NCBI GenBank assembly: GCA_004028495.1
Contig: MTKS01000027.1
Coordinates: 1 to 11,523 of the forward strand
Source of the DNA: Candidatus Electrothrix marina
GTDB lineage: Bacteria > Desulfobacterota > Desulfobulbia > Desulfobulbales > Desulfobulbaceae
Reading direction: 5' to 3'
DNA: 11,523 nucleotides
The notes beneath the pieces were generated by a model. It saw only the letters and a list, made by a program, of their open reading frames with translations. It had not been told where the DNA came from and did not search any database. Of this stretch, positions 1-5,822 are shown one piece after another. Within the stretch, counting starts at the first letter, position 1. Every line of letters starts with the position of its first letter. The translations under genes were made by a program, and so were the position numbers.

Positions 1-26
1 TTACAGCTTGTTGAATCCCGAACTTC

Positions 27-238
27 CTACTTTTTCTTCCCCTTCATCTGGGCTTGAAAAAGATCCCCTAATGTGCCCATAGATTGCGGAGCACTTTCTT
101 TGGGCGGGGCATACTCGTTCTTTGCCGCCTTTTCTTCTTCCGCTTTGGCCGTATAATCCTCGGGTACCAGAGAGATACGTTTTTTCTCCAAGTCCACGCC
201 GTCTATTTTGACCGTGATTTCCTGTCCTGCCTCCAGCA
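27..238 (-). pseudogene. Frameshifted C-terminal part of the S1-domain protein
   Basis: This stretch encodes the end of the fourth S1 domain (LEAGQEITVKIDGVDLEKKR, then ISLVPEDY), followed by a charged Ala/Glu/Lys-rich tail ending in GKKK and a TAG stop. It joins in sense to residue E319 of the upstream frame if one G is restored at the 238/239 junction, giving ...NHPRE-V-LEAGQE.... It has no start signal of its own, so it is best read as the detached 3' end of the same gene. Either the gene is truly frameshifted or the base was lost in sequencing or assembly. The sequence alone cannot decide. The intact reading frame on both sides, with no further lesions, favours an error or a very recent mutation. 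Confidence 0.8.
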
Positions 239-1195
239 CTCGCGAGGATGGTTGATGCGGCGACCGGAGCCGAGTTTGGAAATATGGAGGAGACCGTCAA
301 TGCCGGGTTCCAAGGTGATAAAGGCCCCGAATTGAGCGAGCCGGGAGACAATACCTGTATGCACACTGGCCGGAGCATATTTTGCTTCCACCTGATCCCA
401 GGGGTTTTCCAGCGTATCTTTCAGGCTCAGAGAAATGCGGTCTTTGTCCCAGTCTATTTTTTTGATAATGACTTCAACTCGCTGTCCCTGACTCAACACG
501 TCATCAACTTTGTCTGTTTGTCCCCAGGCCAATTCGGAGATCGGAATCAATCCATCCGCACCCCCGAGATCGACAAAGGCTCCGAACTTCTGCAGAGAGC
601 TGACAGTTCCTTCAATCTTATCGCCTTCACATAAGGTTTCTTTGAGTTGCTCCCGAAGCTCTTCCCTTTCTTCTTCCTGTACAGCCCGGGCCGAAAGGAT
701 GATATTGCGGCCTTTGCTCCCGAATTCAATAATCTTAAAAGCCATACTCTGCTCAAGATACTCGTCAGGATTATCGACTCTGCGCAATCCCATCTGTGAG
801 TAGGGGCAGAACCCGCGCTGGCCGGCAACGGTAACTTGGAAACCGCCTTTGATTTCGGAAGTAACTTTGCCCTGCACGGGAATATGGTTATGAAAGGCCT
901 GTTCAAGCTCTTCCAACCCGACTTGCCCGGCACCGATCTTTGTTGTGAAGACCTGTTCTCCTCCTCGGTTTCTTAAGAGAAAAACAGAAACCGTATCCCC
1001 TGTTTTTACCGTTAACTCATCGTGCTCATCACGAAGTTCAGATGCTCCGAGGATGCCTTCGCTTTTTCCGCCCAGATCCAGAAAGATATTTTCGCCGTTG
1101 ATGGCGGCAATCACAGCGTCAATCTTATCCCCCGGCTGAATTTTTGAGCTGCCGGTTTTCTCCTGAAAAAGGTCTGCAAATTGTTCTTCACTCAT
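203..1195 (-). CDS. S1 RNA-binding domain protein (30S ribosomal protein S1-like), frameshifted near its C-terminus
   Basis: The protein is built from S1 (OB-fold) RNA-binding domains at about residues 22-90, 103-173, 188-262 and 275 onward. The third and fourth show the typical pattern KFGAFVDLGG...GLIPISEL and QFGAFITLEPGIDGLLHISKL. Four domains match the shorter S1 homologues of many bacteria rather than the six-domain E. coli RpsA. Its role is presumably mRNA binding during translation or RNA metabolism in the cytoplasm. In this frame the protein stops at residue 330, after a divergent tail (CWRQDRK...). The true fourth-domain ending lies in another frame at 27-238. One missing G between positions 239 and 238 (minus strand reading gag-tgctgg instead of gag-gtgctgg) explains the break, and restoring it gives a 389-residue protein. 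The ATG at 1195 is kept because the S1 pattern begins just after it, although no good Shine-Dalgarno sequence precedes it. It lies 99 nt downstream of lolA. Confidence 0.85.
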   Translation of the reverse strand: MSEEQFADLFQEKTGSSKIQPGDKIDAVIAAINGENIFLDLGGKSEGILGASELRDEHDELTVKTGDTVSVFLLRNRGGEQVFTTKIGAGQVGLEELEQAFHNHIPVQGKVTSEIKGGFQVTVAGQRGFCPYSQMGLRRVDNPDEYLEQSMAFKIIEFGSKGRNIILSARAVQEEEREELREQLKETLCEGDKIEGTVSSLQKFGAFVDLGGADGLIPISELAWGQTDKVDDVLSQGQRVEVIIKKIDWDKDRISLSLKDTLENPWDQVEAKYAPASVHTGIVSRLAQFGAFITLEPGIDGLLHISKLGSGRRINHPRECWRQDRKSRSK

Positions 1196-1294
1196 GTCGT
1201 TTGATGATTCGATTTGTTTGTTGGGTGGTTGTTCCGAACGGTTCTTGATGTAAGAAGGTTAAGGAAAAGATAGTGTTACTTGTTGTTGGCAGAA

Positions 1295-2005
1295 TTATTG
1301 CCTGATAATTTCCGTATCGGAAGGGAGGCTTAACCGGACCAGTTCAACGGTTGTCCGCTGTGAATCTGCCGGCAATGTATTGAATTTGATATTACTGAAA
1401 ATCAGTTCTGTTGTTGTTTCAAAATGGTCTTCCATAATAAGCTGCCTGATGTTTGCATCCTTATCAAACCGGAAATGGAGAGATTTGATCTGACCGTGGG
1501 GCTGTTTGGGGATCAGCTGTACCGCAATGTCTGAATGAGCGTTTGTTTTGCCGGTAAAGCGGGGATCTGCGGGCAGGAGGTTGAAATCCTCTTTGAGATC
1601 ACGTTTTCCGACAAAAAAGGAATAGGTTATATCGGATTGCAGTTTTTTTGCCGACATAATGAGCAGCTGTTTGTCTTTTTCTGTATAAATAGAAAGTTCT
1701 TTGCCGTCGTTCAGGATAATTTGTCTGCCGGGTGTGTTGTAATCCCAGCGCATAATACCGGGACTCGTTGAGGAGGGGCGATAAAATATGCTGTTGCCGG
1801 CACCTTCTCTGGTTCTGCCGTTGCCGTTGGTGATTTGTTTGAAATCAAAGCTGAGGCTGGTCAGATTGCGATAGAATTGCTGTATTTTTTCGAGCTGTTC
1901 AAGAGGGACTTCCGCAGCTTCCGCAACCCGGTTTTGCGGTGAAAGAGCAAAGAATAAAAAGCAGCTGAGCAGGACGAGAGTCGGGGGTGTGTTTTTTCTA
2001 AGCAT
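1295..2005 (-). CDS. lolA: Outer-membrane lipoprotein carrier protein LolA
   Basis: This is a LolA-family periplasmic chaperone, which takes lipoproteins released by the LolCDE transporter across the periplasm to the outer membrane. The 236-residue product starts with a signal peptide: basic MLRK, a hydrophobic stretch at about 10-21, and a likely cleavage site after VAEA at residue 30. The body shows the family pattern: an early SFDFKQ strand, then MRWDYNTPGRQIILNDGKEL and SIYTEKDKQLL, which match the LolA W-Y-x-x-P-x-x-Q and DG-K-x-x-x-Y signatures. LLSC at residues 12-15 superficially resembles a lipobox. The hydrophobic core continues past that Cys, however, so ordinary signal peptidase I cleavage is more likely. 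The ATG overlaps the 3' end of murI by 8 nt, which suggests translational coupling. No terminator is evident in the 99 nt before the S1 gene. Confidence 0.88.
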   Translation of the reverse strand: MLRKNTPPTLVLLSCFLFFALSPQNRVAEAAEVPLEQLEKIQQFYRNLTSLSFDFKQITNGNGRTREGAGNSIFYRPSSTSPGIMRWDYNTPGRQIILNDGKELSIYTEKDKQLLIMSAKKLQSDITYSFFVGKRDLKEDFNLLPADPRFTGKTNAHSDIAVQLIPKQPHGQIKSLHFRFDKDANIRQLIMEDHFETTTELIFSNIKFNTLPADSQRTTVELVRLSLPSDTEIIRQ

Positions 2006-2810
2006 TTGTTTTGATAAGGTTTATTTTTCGACCAAAGATTCCGTCGGCTAGCTTTTGTAAGGGCGGGGTGGAGTCGGATACAAAAAAACGGTTTTTCTCA
2101 GGACAGTGAGGTTGACAGCCCTCAAATTTTCCCTTAATATTTGATGTTATTTCAGGTGAATTGTCAAGGAAAGATTTTAAGTGTCGGGCTGTTTCAATTG
2201 ATGAATCAATAAGCTGTACTTTTTTGCCGATTTTTTTTCGGATAAGATGGGTCAGGAGGGGGTAATGGGTACACCCCAGAATTAAGGTGTCAATTTGATG
2301 TTGTCGAAGAGGGTAAAGGTAACGCCTTAATATCATCTTTGTTTCGCGCTTGTTGAGCCAGCCCTCCTCAATCAGGGGGACCAGCAGCGGGCAGGCCTGA
2401 CCGTATATTCGGCAGTCGGGATTAACCCGTTTGATCTGTTTTTCGTAGACACCTGACCGGACAGTGGCGCGGGTACCGATGATCCCGATTCTCCTGTTTA
2501 ATGTTCCTGCGGCGGCCTTGCCGGTTGTTGCCGTGATGACATCTATGACGGGAACAGAGTATTCCGCACGCAGAACGTCAACCGAGGTTGCGGCTGCCGA
2601 GTTGCAGGCGACAACGATAACTTTCGCGCCTTGGCTCAGTAGAAAATCAGTGTTGCGGCGGGAGTAACCGATTATTGTTTCAGAACTCTTGGAGCCGTAG
2701 GGGGTATGGGCAACATCGCCGAAGTACAGGAGGGGATATTGCGGGCATACCTGCTCAATTGTTTTGGCAACGGTCATTCCGCCGATGCCGGAGTCGAAAA
2801 TACCGATCAT
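1998..2810 (-). CDS. murI: Glutamate racemase
   Basis: MurI interconverts L- and D-glutamate in the cytoplasm, supplying D-Glu for peptidoglycan precursors. The 270-residue length is typical. The family landmarks are all visible: IGIFDSGIGG at the N-terminus (Asp6-Ser7), the first catalytic cysteine in VVACNSAA (Cys69), and the second in LGCTHYPLL (Cys180) with the adjacent His. YFGDVAHTPYG at about 29-39 is also a conserved MurI segment. The gene starts 12 nt after the mucR stop codon and its 3' end overlaps the lolA start, so mucR-murI-lolA probably form one transcript. Nothing in the sequence suggests loss of function. Confidence 0.95.
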   Translation of the reverse strand: MIGIFDSGIGGMTVAKTIEQVCPQYPLLYFGDVAHTPYGSKSSETIIGYSRRNTDFLLSQGAKVIVVACNSAAATSVDVLRAEYSVPVIDVITATTGKAAAGTLNRRIGIIGTRATVRSGVYEKQIKRVNPDCRIYGQACPLLVPLIEEGWLNKRETKMILRRYLYPLRQHQIDTLILGCTHYPLLTHLIRKKIGKKVQLIDSSIETARHLKSFLDNSPEITSNIKGKFEGCQPHCPEKNRFFVSDSTPPLQKLADGIFGRKINLIKTNA

Positions 2811-2822
2811 GACAAGAGCAGA

Positions 2823-3257
2823 TTATTTCTTGGTTTTTTTCGACCTGTTGCCAAAAGTTTTACGTAAGTTCGGGTGAATGCCGCGCTCTTTGCTGGCCTG
2901 TGAGCGTTCTTCCGAAAGGGCTTTTGCGCAAAGCGATTGTGTACTGCTGAAGCCGTATTTTTTACGGTATTCTTTTGATGTCATATCGTGGGACTTCAAA
3001 TGCTTGGTGAGCATCTTGAACGATTGACCGCATTCCAGACAGACGATTTTGTTTTTCTGAATAGATCTCTTGGGATCCATTGCCGGTGTTTCTTCTTTTT
3101 CTTCAATATCCGTTCCGGCCTGTTCAGCTTCCTGTAAATCCTTCAGGGCCTGATAGGTGTCGTTGAGCGCCGCTTTGATTTCTTCAGTGCTCATACTGGA
3201 TCCGCTTATTTGTGACTGGATGATGTCGGCGGTCATTTCAACGAGTGTTTTGCTCAT
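2823..3257 (-). CDS. MucR/Ros-family zinc-finger transcriptional regulator
   Basis: This is a small DNA-binding regulator of the MucR/Ros family, which binds AT-rich sites and often represses its own gene. From the ATG at 3257 the product is 144 residues. It has an N-terminal helical region (MSKTLVEMTADIIQSQISG), an acidic linker, and a Ros-type zinc finger C73-x2-C76-x9-H86-x3-H90. This is followed by the characteristic DMTSKEYRKKYGFSS segment and a Lys-rich tail. The start at 3257 is preferred over the longer form from 3305 because caggaa lies about 8 nt upstream and because MSKTLVEMTADII is a natural family N-terminus. MucR regulators are known mainly from alphaproteobacteria but also occur in sulfate reducers. 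It heads the murI-lolA cluster and faces fmdB across an AT-rich region that could hold its own operators (inference). Confidence 0.85.
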   Translation of the reverse strand: MSKTLVEMTADIIQSQISGSSMSTEEIKAALNDTYQALKDLQEAEQAGTDIEEKEETPAMDPKRSIQKNKIVCLECGQSFKMLTKHLKSHDMTSKEYRKKYGFSSTQSLCAKALSEERSQASKERGIHPNLRKTFGNRSKKTKK

Positions 3258-3394
3258 ATTGTATTCCTGTGGATAAAATAGATATAAATATGACTGATAA
3301 GCCATATAATTTGTATTTTTTATACGATTTATTATAAAAACATATAAATATATATGATAGACCTTGAAGATGCAATATAATATTTTTCAGGTAT

Positions 3395-3430
3395 GAAGTA
3401 CCGCTTCCCGTACTTCGGTGATTTTTTTTT
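3395..3430 (+). terminator. Terminator-like hairpin with T9 tract, no upstream plus-strand gene
   Basis: The arms GAAGTAC (3395-3401) and GTACTTC (3410-3416) pair perfectly around an 8-nt loop. Five bases later comes a run of nine T residues (3422-3430). In shape this is a plus-strand intrinsic terminator with a short stem. The loop segment 3404-3410 can also pair, with one G-U, to 3435-3441, so an alternative fold or pseudoknot is possible. No plus-strand gene ends here, so it may be an attenuator or the end of a short RNA, or it may be chance. Confidence 0.4.
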
Positions 3431-3522
3431 GAAACGGGGAGTTGACAGTAAGTTGGCGGTGCGTTGACAGGAGAGAGAACAGGATAATCTTATACGGTTT
3501 TTGTTCTTTGAGGTTTCGATGG

Positions 3523-3551
3523 TTGACAGTCTGCGGGAGGAAGGTTATTTT
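3523..3551 (+). promoter_or_regulatory. Sigma-70-like promoter for fmdB
   Basis: A perfect TTGACA (-35) at 3523-3528 is followed after exactly 17 bp by TATTTT (3546-3551), which matches 4 of 6 bases of the -10 consensus. Transcription would start near 3558, leaving a leader of about 70 nt before the fmdB ATG. The same GTTGACAG octamer occurs at 3441-3448 and 3463-3470. Confidence 0.5.
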
Positions 3552-3627
3552 ATTCAGCCTGTAAAGAAAAAAATGTTTTATTCGTCGTATTATTCTAAAA
3601 TTACTTATATAAAGATAGAGGTGAAAA

Positions 3628-3954
3628 ATGCCGGTTTACGAGTATGAGTGTCCTGCTTGTGAGAAAGTGTTTGAAGTGCATCAGGGAATGAATGACAGCC
3701 CGCTGACATCCTGCTCTGTCTGCGGAGGAGAGGTGAAAAAAATTATATCCATGAGTGCCTTTCATCTGAAAGGCGGCGGATGGTATTCGGACGGCTATGC
3801 GTCTGCGTCTGCGTCAACGTCAGGCTCGTCAGTTCAGGGCGGTGCCGGGACCAAAGCAGCGGAAAAGAGCACCGCGACGAGTACCGATTCGGCAAAGAAA
3901 CCGTCTGCGGGCGGCACCGACAGCGCCTGCAAGGGGTGTCCGGCTTCTTCTTGA
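3628..3954 (+). CDS. FmdB-family zinc ribbon protein
   Basis: This is a small protein with an FmdB-type N-terminal zinc ribbon, MPVYEYECPACEKVFEV, carrying CxxC pairs at Cys8/Cys11 and Cys29/Cys32. GGGWYSDGY follows at about 49-57 and is typical of the family. The remainder (about 58-100) is low-complexity Ser/Ala/Thr/Gly and probably disordered. It ends with a further CxxC (Cys101/Cys104, ACKGCPASS). FmdB proteins are named from a regulatory protein of the formamidase operon in Methylophilus, but their function in most bacteria is unknown. The start is supported by the ribosome binding site gaggtg just upstream. An in-frame triple TGCGTC repeat (about 3800-3817) encodes the ASASAS run. A hairpin follows the gene. 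Confidence 0.88.
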   Translation: MPVYEYECPACEKVFEVHQGMNDSPLTSCSVCGGEVKKIISMSAFHLKGGGWYSDGYASASASTSGSSVQGGAGTKAAEKSTATSTDSAKKPSAGGTDSACKGCPASS

Positions 3955-3987
3955 TTTTAACTGTATAATATCTTTACTATATCTCCC

Positions 3988-4026
3988 TCCTTCCTCTTGG
4001 TTGAGAGGAAGGACGAAGAGCGTTTT
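3988..4026 (+). terminator. Hairpin downstream of fmdB, probable terminator
   Basis: A perfect 10-bp stem is formed by tccttcctct (3988-3997) and agaggaagga (4004-4013) with a 6-nt loop (tggttg). It lies 34 nt after the fmdB stop codon. The following T run (TTTTT at 4022-4026) comes 8 bases after the stem, so it is not a textbook intrinsic terminator. Its position between fmdB and the next gene's promoter-like sequence still supports a terminator or 3'-end role. Confidence 0.5.
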
Positions 4027-4070
4027 TAAGGTATACCTTCTCGGTGTGAGCGGGGAATACTGTTTTTTAA

Positions 4071-4100
4071 TTGACAGGTTTTTGTTTTCGTTGGTAGTCT
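4071..4100 (+). promoter_or_regulatory. Promoter-like sequence before the membrane protein gene
   Basis: A perfect TTGACA (4071-4076) is followed after 18 bp by TAGTCT (4095-4100). The TG one base upstream of that hexamer could act as an extended -10 element. The -10 itself matches only 3 of 6 consensus bases. The start codon at 4156 is about 50 nt downstream. Confidence 0.35.
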
Positions 4101-4155
4101 GAAAAGAAAGATCTCGTGTGTGGGTTGTCTTATATTTTGAAAAAGGAGCGGTGTC

Positions 4156-4518
4156 ATGGCGGGTGCGGAAGCAGTTGCAGGGAATACATCCGGAGGTTTT
4201 TTTGCAAAAATAGGTGCTTGGTTGCAAAGCACACATGTCCCCGAGCAGGTGAAAGATGTCGACATCGTTGCTCTTTTTACAAACCCTTGGTTTATTGTTC
4301 CTTTTGTCGCTCTCATCGGCTATCTGATCTGGAAGCAATCTTTTAATGAGTTGATTATCATAGTTATATTTATTGTGATCTGGTGGCTCAGCGGGACAGA
4401 GTATATGCAGACCCTGGTCGTCGACGGAGAGCTTCAGCTCAAAAAGGTACTGCCGGTGTTGGTCGGTGCTTCAGCGGTTCTCGGCTTTATAGTTTATTTG
4501 TTTTTCGGGAGATCCTGA
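4156..4518 (+). CDS. Small membrane protein of unknown function, three predicted helices
   Basis: I do not recognise this 120-residue protein. The first 40 residues are polar, with short Ala/Gly-rich and amphipathic stretches (FFAKIGAWLQ). Three hydrophobic segments follow at about 45-60 (WFIVPFVALIGYLIW), 64-79 (ELIIIVIFIVIWWLSG) and 98-117 (VLPVLVGASAVLGFIVYLFF). A short acidic segment (VVDGELQLKK) lies between the second and third. There is no cleavable signal peptide, so it is probably an inner-membrane protein. The start is well supported by aaaggag 7 nt before the ATG. It lies between fmdB and the paired CNB-DUF4388 genes on the same strand. The putative terminators on both sides suggest it may be transcribed alone. 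Coding potential is convincing, but no function can be assigned. Confidence 0.8.
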   Translation: MAGAEAVAGNTSGGFFAKIGAWLQSTHVPEQVKDVDIVALFTNPWFIVPFVALIGYLIWKQSFNELIIIVIFIVIWWLSGTEYMQTLVVDGELQLKKVLPVLVGASAVLGFIVYLFFGRS

Positions 4519-4525
4519 GGTTGTC

Positions 4526-4545
4526 GCTCGGTAAGGCTCGGTAAG
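4526..4545 (+). repeat. Two tandem copies of a 10-bp unit
   Basis: GCTCGGTAAG is repeated twice head to tail just after the stop codon of the membrane protein gene. It is then followed by GCG. It could be slippage or a binding site. Nothing else in the window repeats it. Confidence 0.6.
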
Positions 4546-4582
4546 GCGATAAAAGGGCTAAAAGAACGGAAGAACAAAGTCC

Positions 4583-4606
4583 AGCGTTCGGCACGCTTGT
4601 TTTGTT
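4583..4606 (+). terminator. Weak terminator-like hairpin before the first CNB-DUF4388 gene
   Basis: A 5-bp stem AGCGT/ACGCT (4583-4587 and 4593-4597) closes a 5-nt loop (tcggc) and is followed immediately by the T-rich tgttttgtt. The stem is short, so termination would be weak. It may end the transcript of the membrane protein gene. Confidence 0.3.
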
Positions 4607-4637
4607 ACCTATGTATTTTTAAATCAGGTTAATCAGC

Positions 4638-5711
4638 ATGGAATATCGTAACGCTGTTTTTGTTGTTACCTCAGAGGATTCATGCCCTATCTATAATGTA
4701 GGCGAAGAAATCCAGATTCAGGACTCGGCGGTCAGTGTGGACTATGAGAAGCCGGTTTGCCTTATTCTGGTGCGTGAACTTCATAAAGCACTTGCTAAAA
4801 AACCGGGGGAACAGCGATTTACGCAGATGGCTATGCAGCGGGCATCGTTTCGCTGTCCCGGCTGTACAGGTTCCATGCGCTTTGAGTACAAAAAGGAACG
4901 GGGATTTTCCACTCTGCAGATGAATCTTCTGCGAATCGCTGATAAAAAGGCGAGAAAACGGCATGTGGAAGCCCTGTTCAAGCATCTCCGCACCATGCAG
5001 GTGTTTGAGCTTCTTGAAGACCATGACTTATTGGATCTGATTTCAATGTTGAAATTGAAACAATTTGATCCGAATAAGGTTATTATTTCGGAGGGGACCA
5101 GAGGAACGCATCTGTACATTATCTTATCCGGTAAGGTCGCGATAGTAAAAGGTGACAATGAGGTCATCGCGGAAATCGGACGGGGTGAAATTTTCGGTGA
5201 GATGAGTCTGCTTTCAGGAGAGCCGGCCAGCAGCTCCGTCCATTCTCGAACCGTTGTCAAATTCGGTACAATTAACGGAAAGGATCTGAAATTTATTCTT
5301 AATCGTTATCCGGTCCTGCAGATCTTTTTTTATCGCCTGCTGGTCAACCGAGCTCAAATGAATATGGCCCGGGCCGGTAAAATCAGTTCCGGCATGAGCG
5401 GGGAACTGATTTATATCAACCCTGTTGAGCTGTTTCAATTGATCAACAGCGGCGGCAAATCCGGAAAAGTCGACTTGATTTTTCACGACGGGCATGCCAC
5501 TATTCTCTTTAAGGAGGGAGAAATTATTCATGCCTCTTTCGGAGACCTTCATGGGAAGGAGGCATTATTTGCTCTTTTATCCAAAAAGAAGGGATCTTTT
5601 AACTATAACACGGAACTTGCCAGGAAGTACGAAGATCTGCCTGTGCTCGGCGGCTTTATGGGGCTGCTGATGGAAGGCCTGCAACGGCTGGATGAGGAAC
5701 AGGGAGGCTGA
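4638..5711 (+). CDS. Cyclic-nucleotide-binding-like plus DUF4388 protein, copy 1
   Basis: This 357-residue soluble protein has three parts. Residues 1-90 form a compact Cys-containing domain with CPIYNVGEEIQI (Cys16), VCLILVRELHKAL (Cys41) and FRCPGCTGSMRFEYKKE (Cys73/Cys76). The layout resembles the small TIGR04076-type domain (tentative). Residues about 118-240 form a CRP/cNMP-type beta-roll, recognisable from VIISEGTRGTHLYIILSGKV and EIFGEMSLLSGE. There is no C-terminal helix-turn-helix, so it is not a classic CRP activator. Residues about 252-350 match DUF4388 (PatA-like) domains, with SGMSGELIYINPVELFQLIN and VLFKEGEII-type strands (seen as ILFKEGEIIHASFGDLHGKEA). In the phosphate-binding cassette Glu188 is present, but the usual Arg is replaced (EPASSSV). 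The start at 4638 is favoured because the paralogue downstream begins identically (MEYRNAVF). The role is likely signal sensing or protein interaction; the ligand is unknown. Confidence 0.85.
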   Translation: MEYRNAVFVVTSEDSCPIYNVGEEIQIQDSAVSVDYEKPVCLILVRELHKALAKKPGEQRFTQMAMQRASFRCPGCTGSMRFEYKKERGFSTLQMNLLRIADKKARKRHVEALFKHLRTMQVFELLEDHDLLDLISMLKLKQFDPNKVIISEGTRGTHLYIILSGKVAIVKGDNEVIAEIGRGEIFGEMSLLSGEPASSSVHSRTVVKFGTINGKDLKFILNRYPVLQIFFYRLLVNRAQMNMARAGKISSGMSGELIYINPVELFQLINSGGKSGKVDLIFHDGHATILFKEGEIIHASFGDLHGKEALFALLSKKKGSFNYNTELARKYEDLPVLGGFMGLLMEGLQRLDEEQGG

Positions 5712-5822
5712 TTTTTTTTGCAGGATGAAGAGCTGTTGAGTAAGGGGAGGAGGACACCCGCAGTCTGCGAAATTGTGCAATATCTCGGTAGGTGATGTCC
5801 TTATAAGACAGGGTGAGAATGT

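Larger units (their letters stand above)
3258..3627. other. AT-rich divergent intergenic region between mucR and fmdB
   Basis: This 370-bp stretch has no plausible gene. The mucR-proximal part (about 3290-3390) is extremely AT-rich, with runs of alternating TA. It contains an exact TATAAT on each strand (plus 3376-3381; minus 3336-3331), but neither has a convincing -35 box. The middle holds a hairpin followed by nine T residues. The fmdB-proximal part holds three copies of GTTGACAG. It therefore likely carries the divergent promoters for mucR and fmdB. AT-rich DNA is the known target type of MucR proteins, so autoregulation here is plausible but not shown. Confidence 0.6.

Noticed and set aside
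1331..1990. LolA gene product as a lipoprotein because of LLSC at residues 12-15
   Set aside because: The hydrophobic core continues beyond the Cys and a standard AxA cleavage site follows; LolA proteins are soluble in the periplasm.
3258..3305. Longer mucR start at 3305 adding 16 residues
   Set aside because: The extra N-terminus (MAYQSYLYLFYPQEYN) is unlike the family, and the internal ATG at 3257 has a well-placed ribosome binding site.
3829..4338. Minus-strand ORF of 169 codons across fmdB and the membrane protein gene
   Set aside because: It overlaps two genes with good ribosome binding sites on the other strand and has no domain features.
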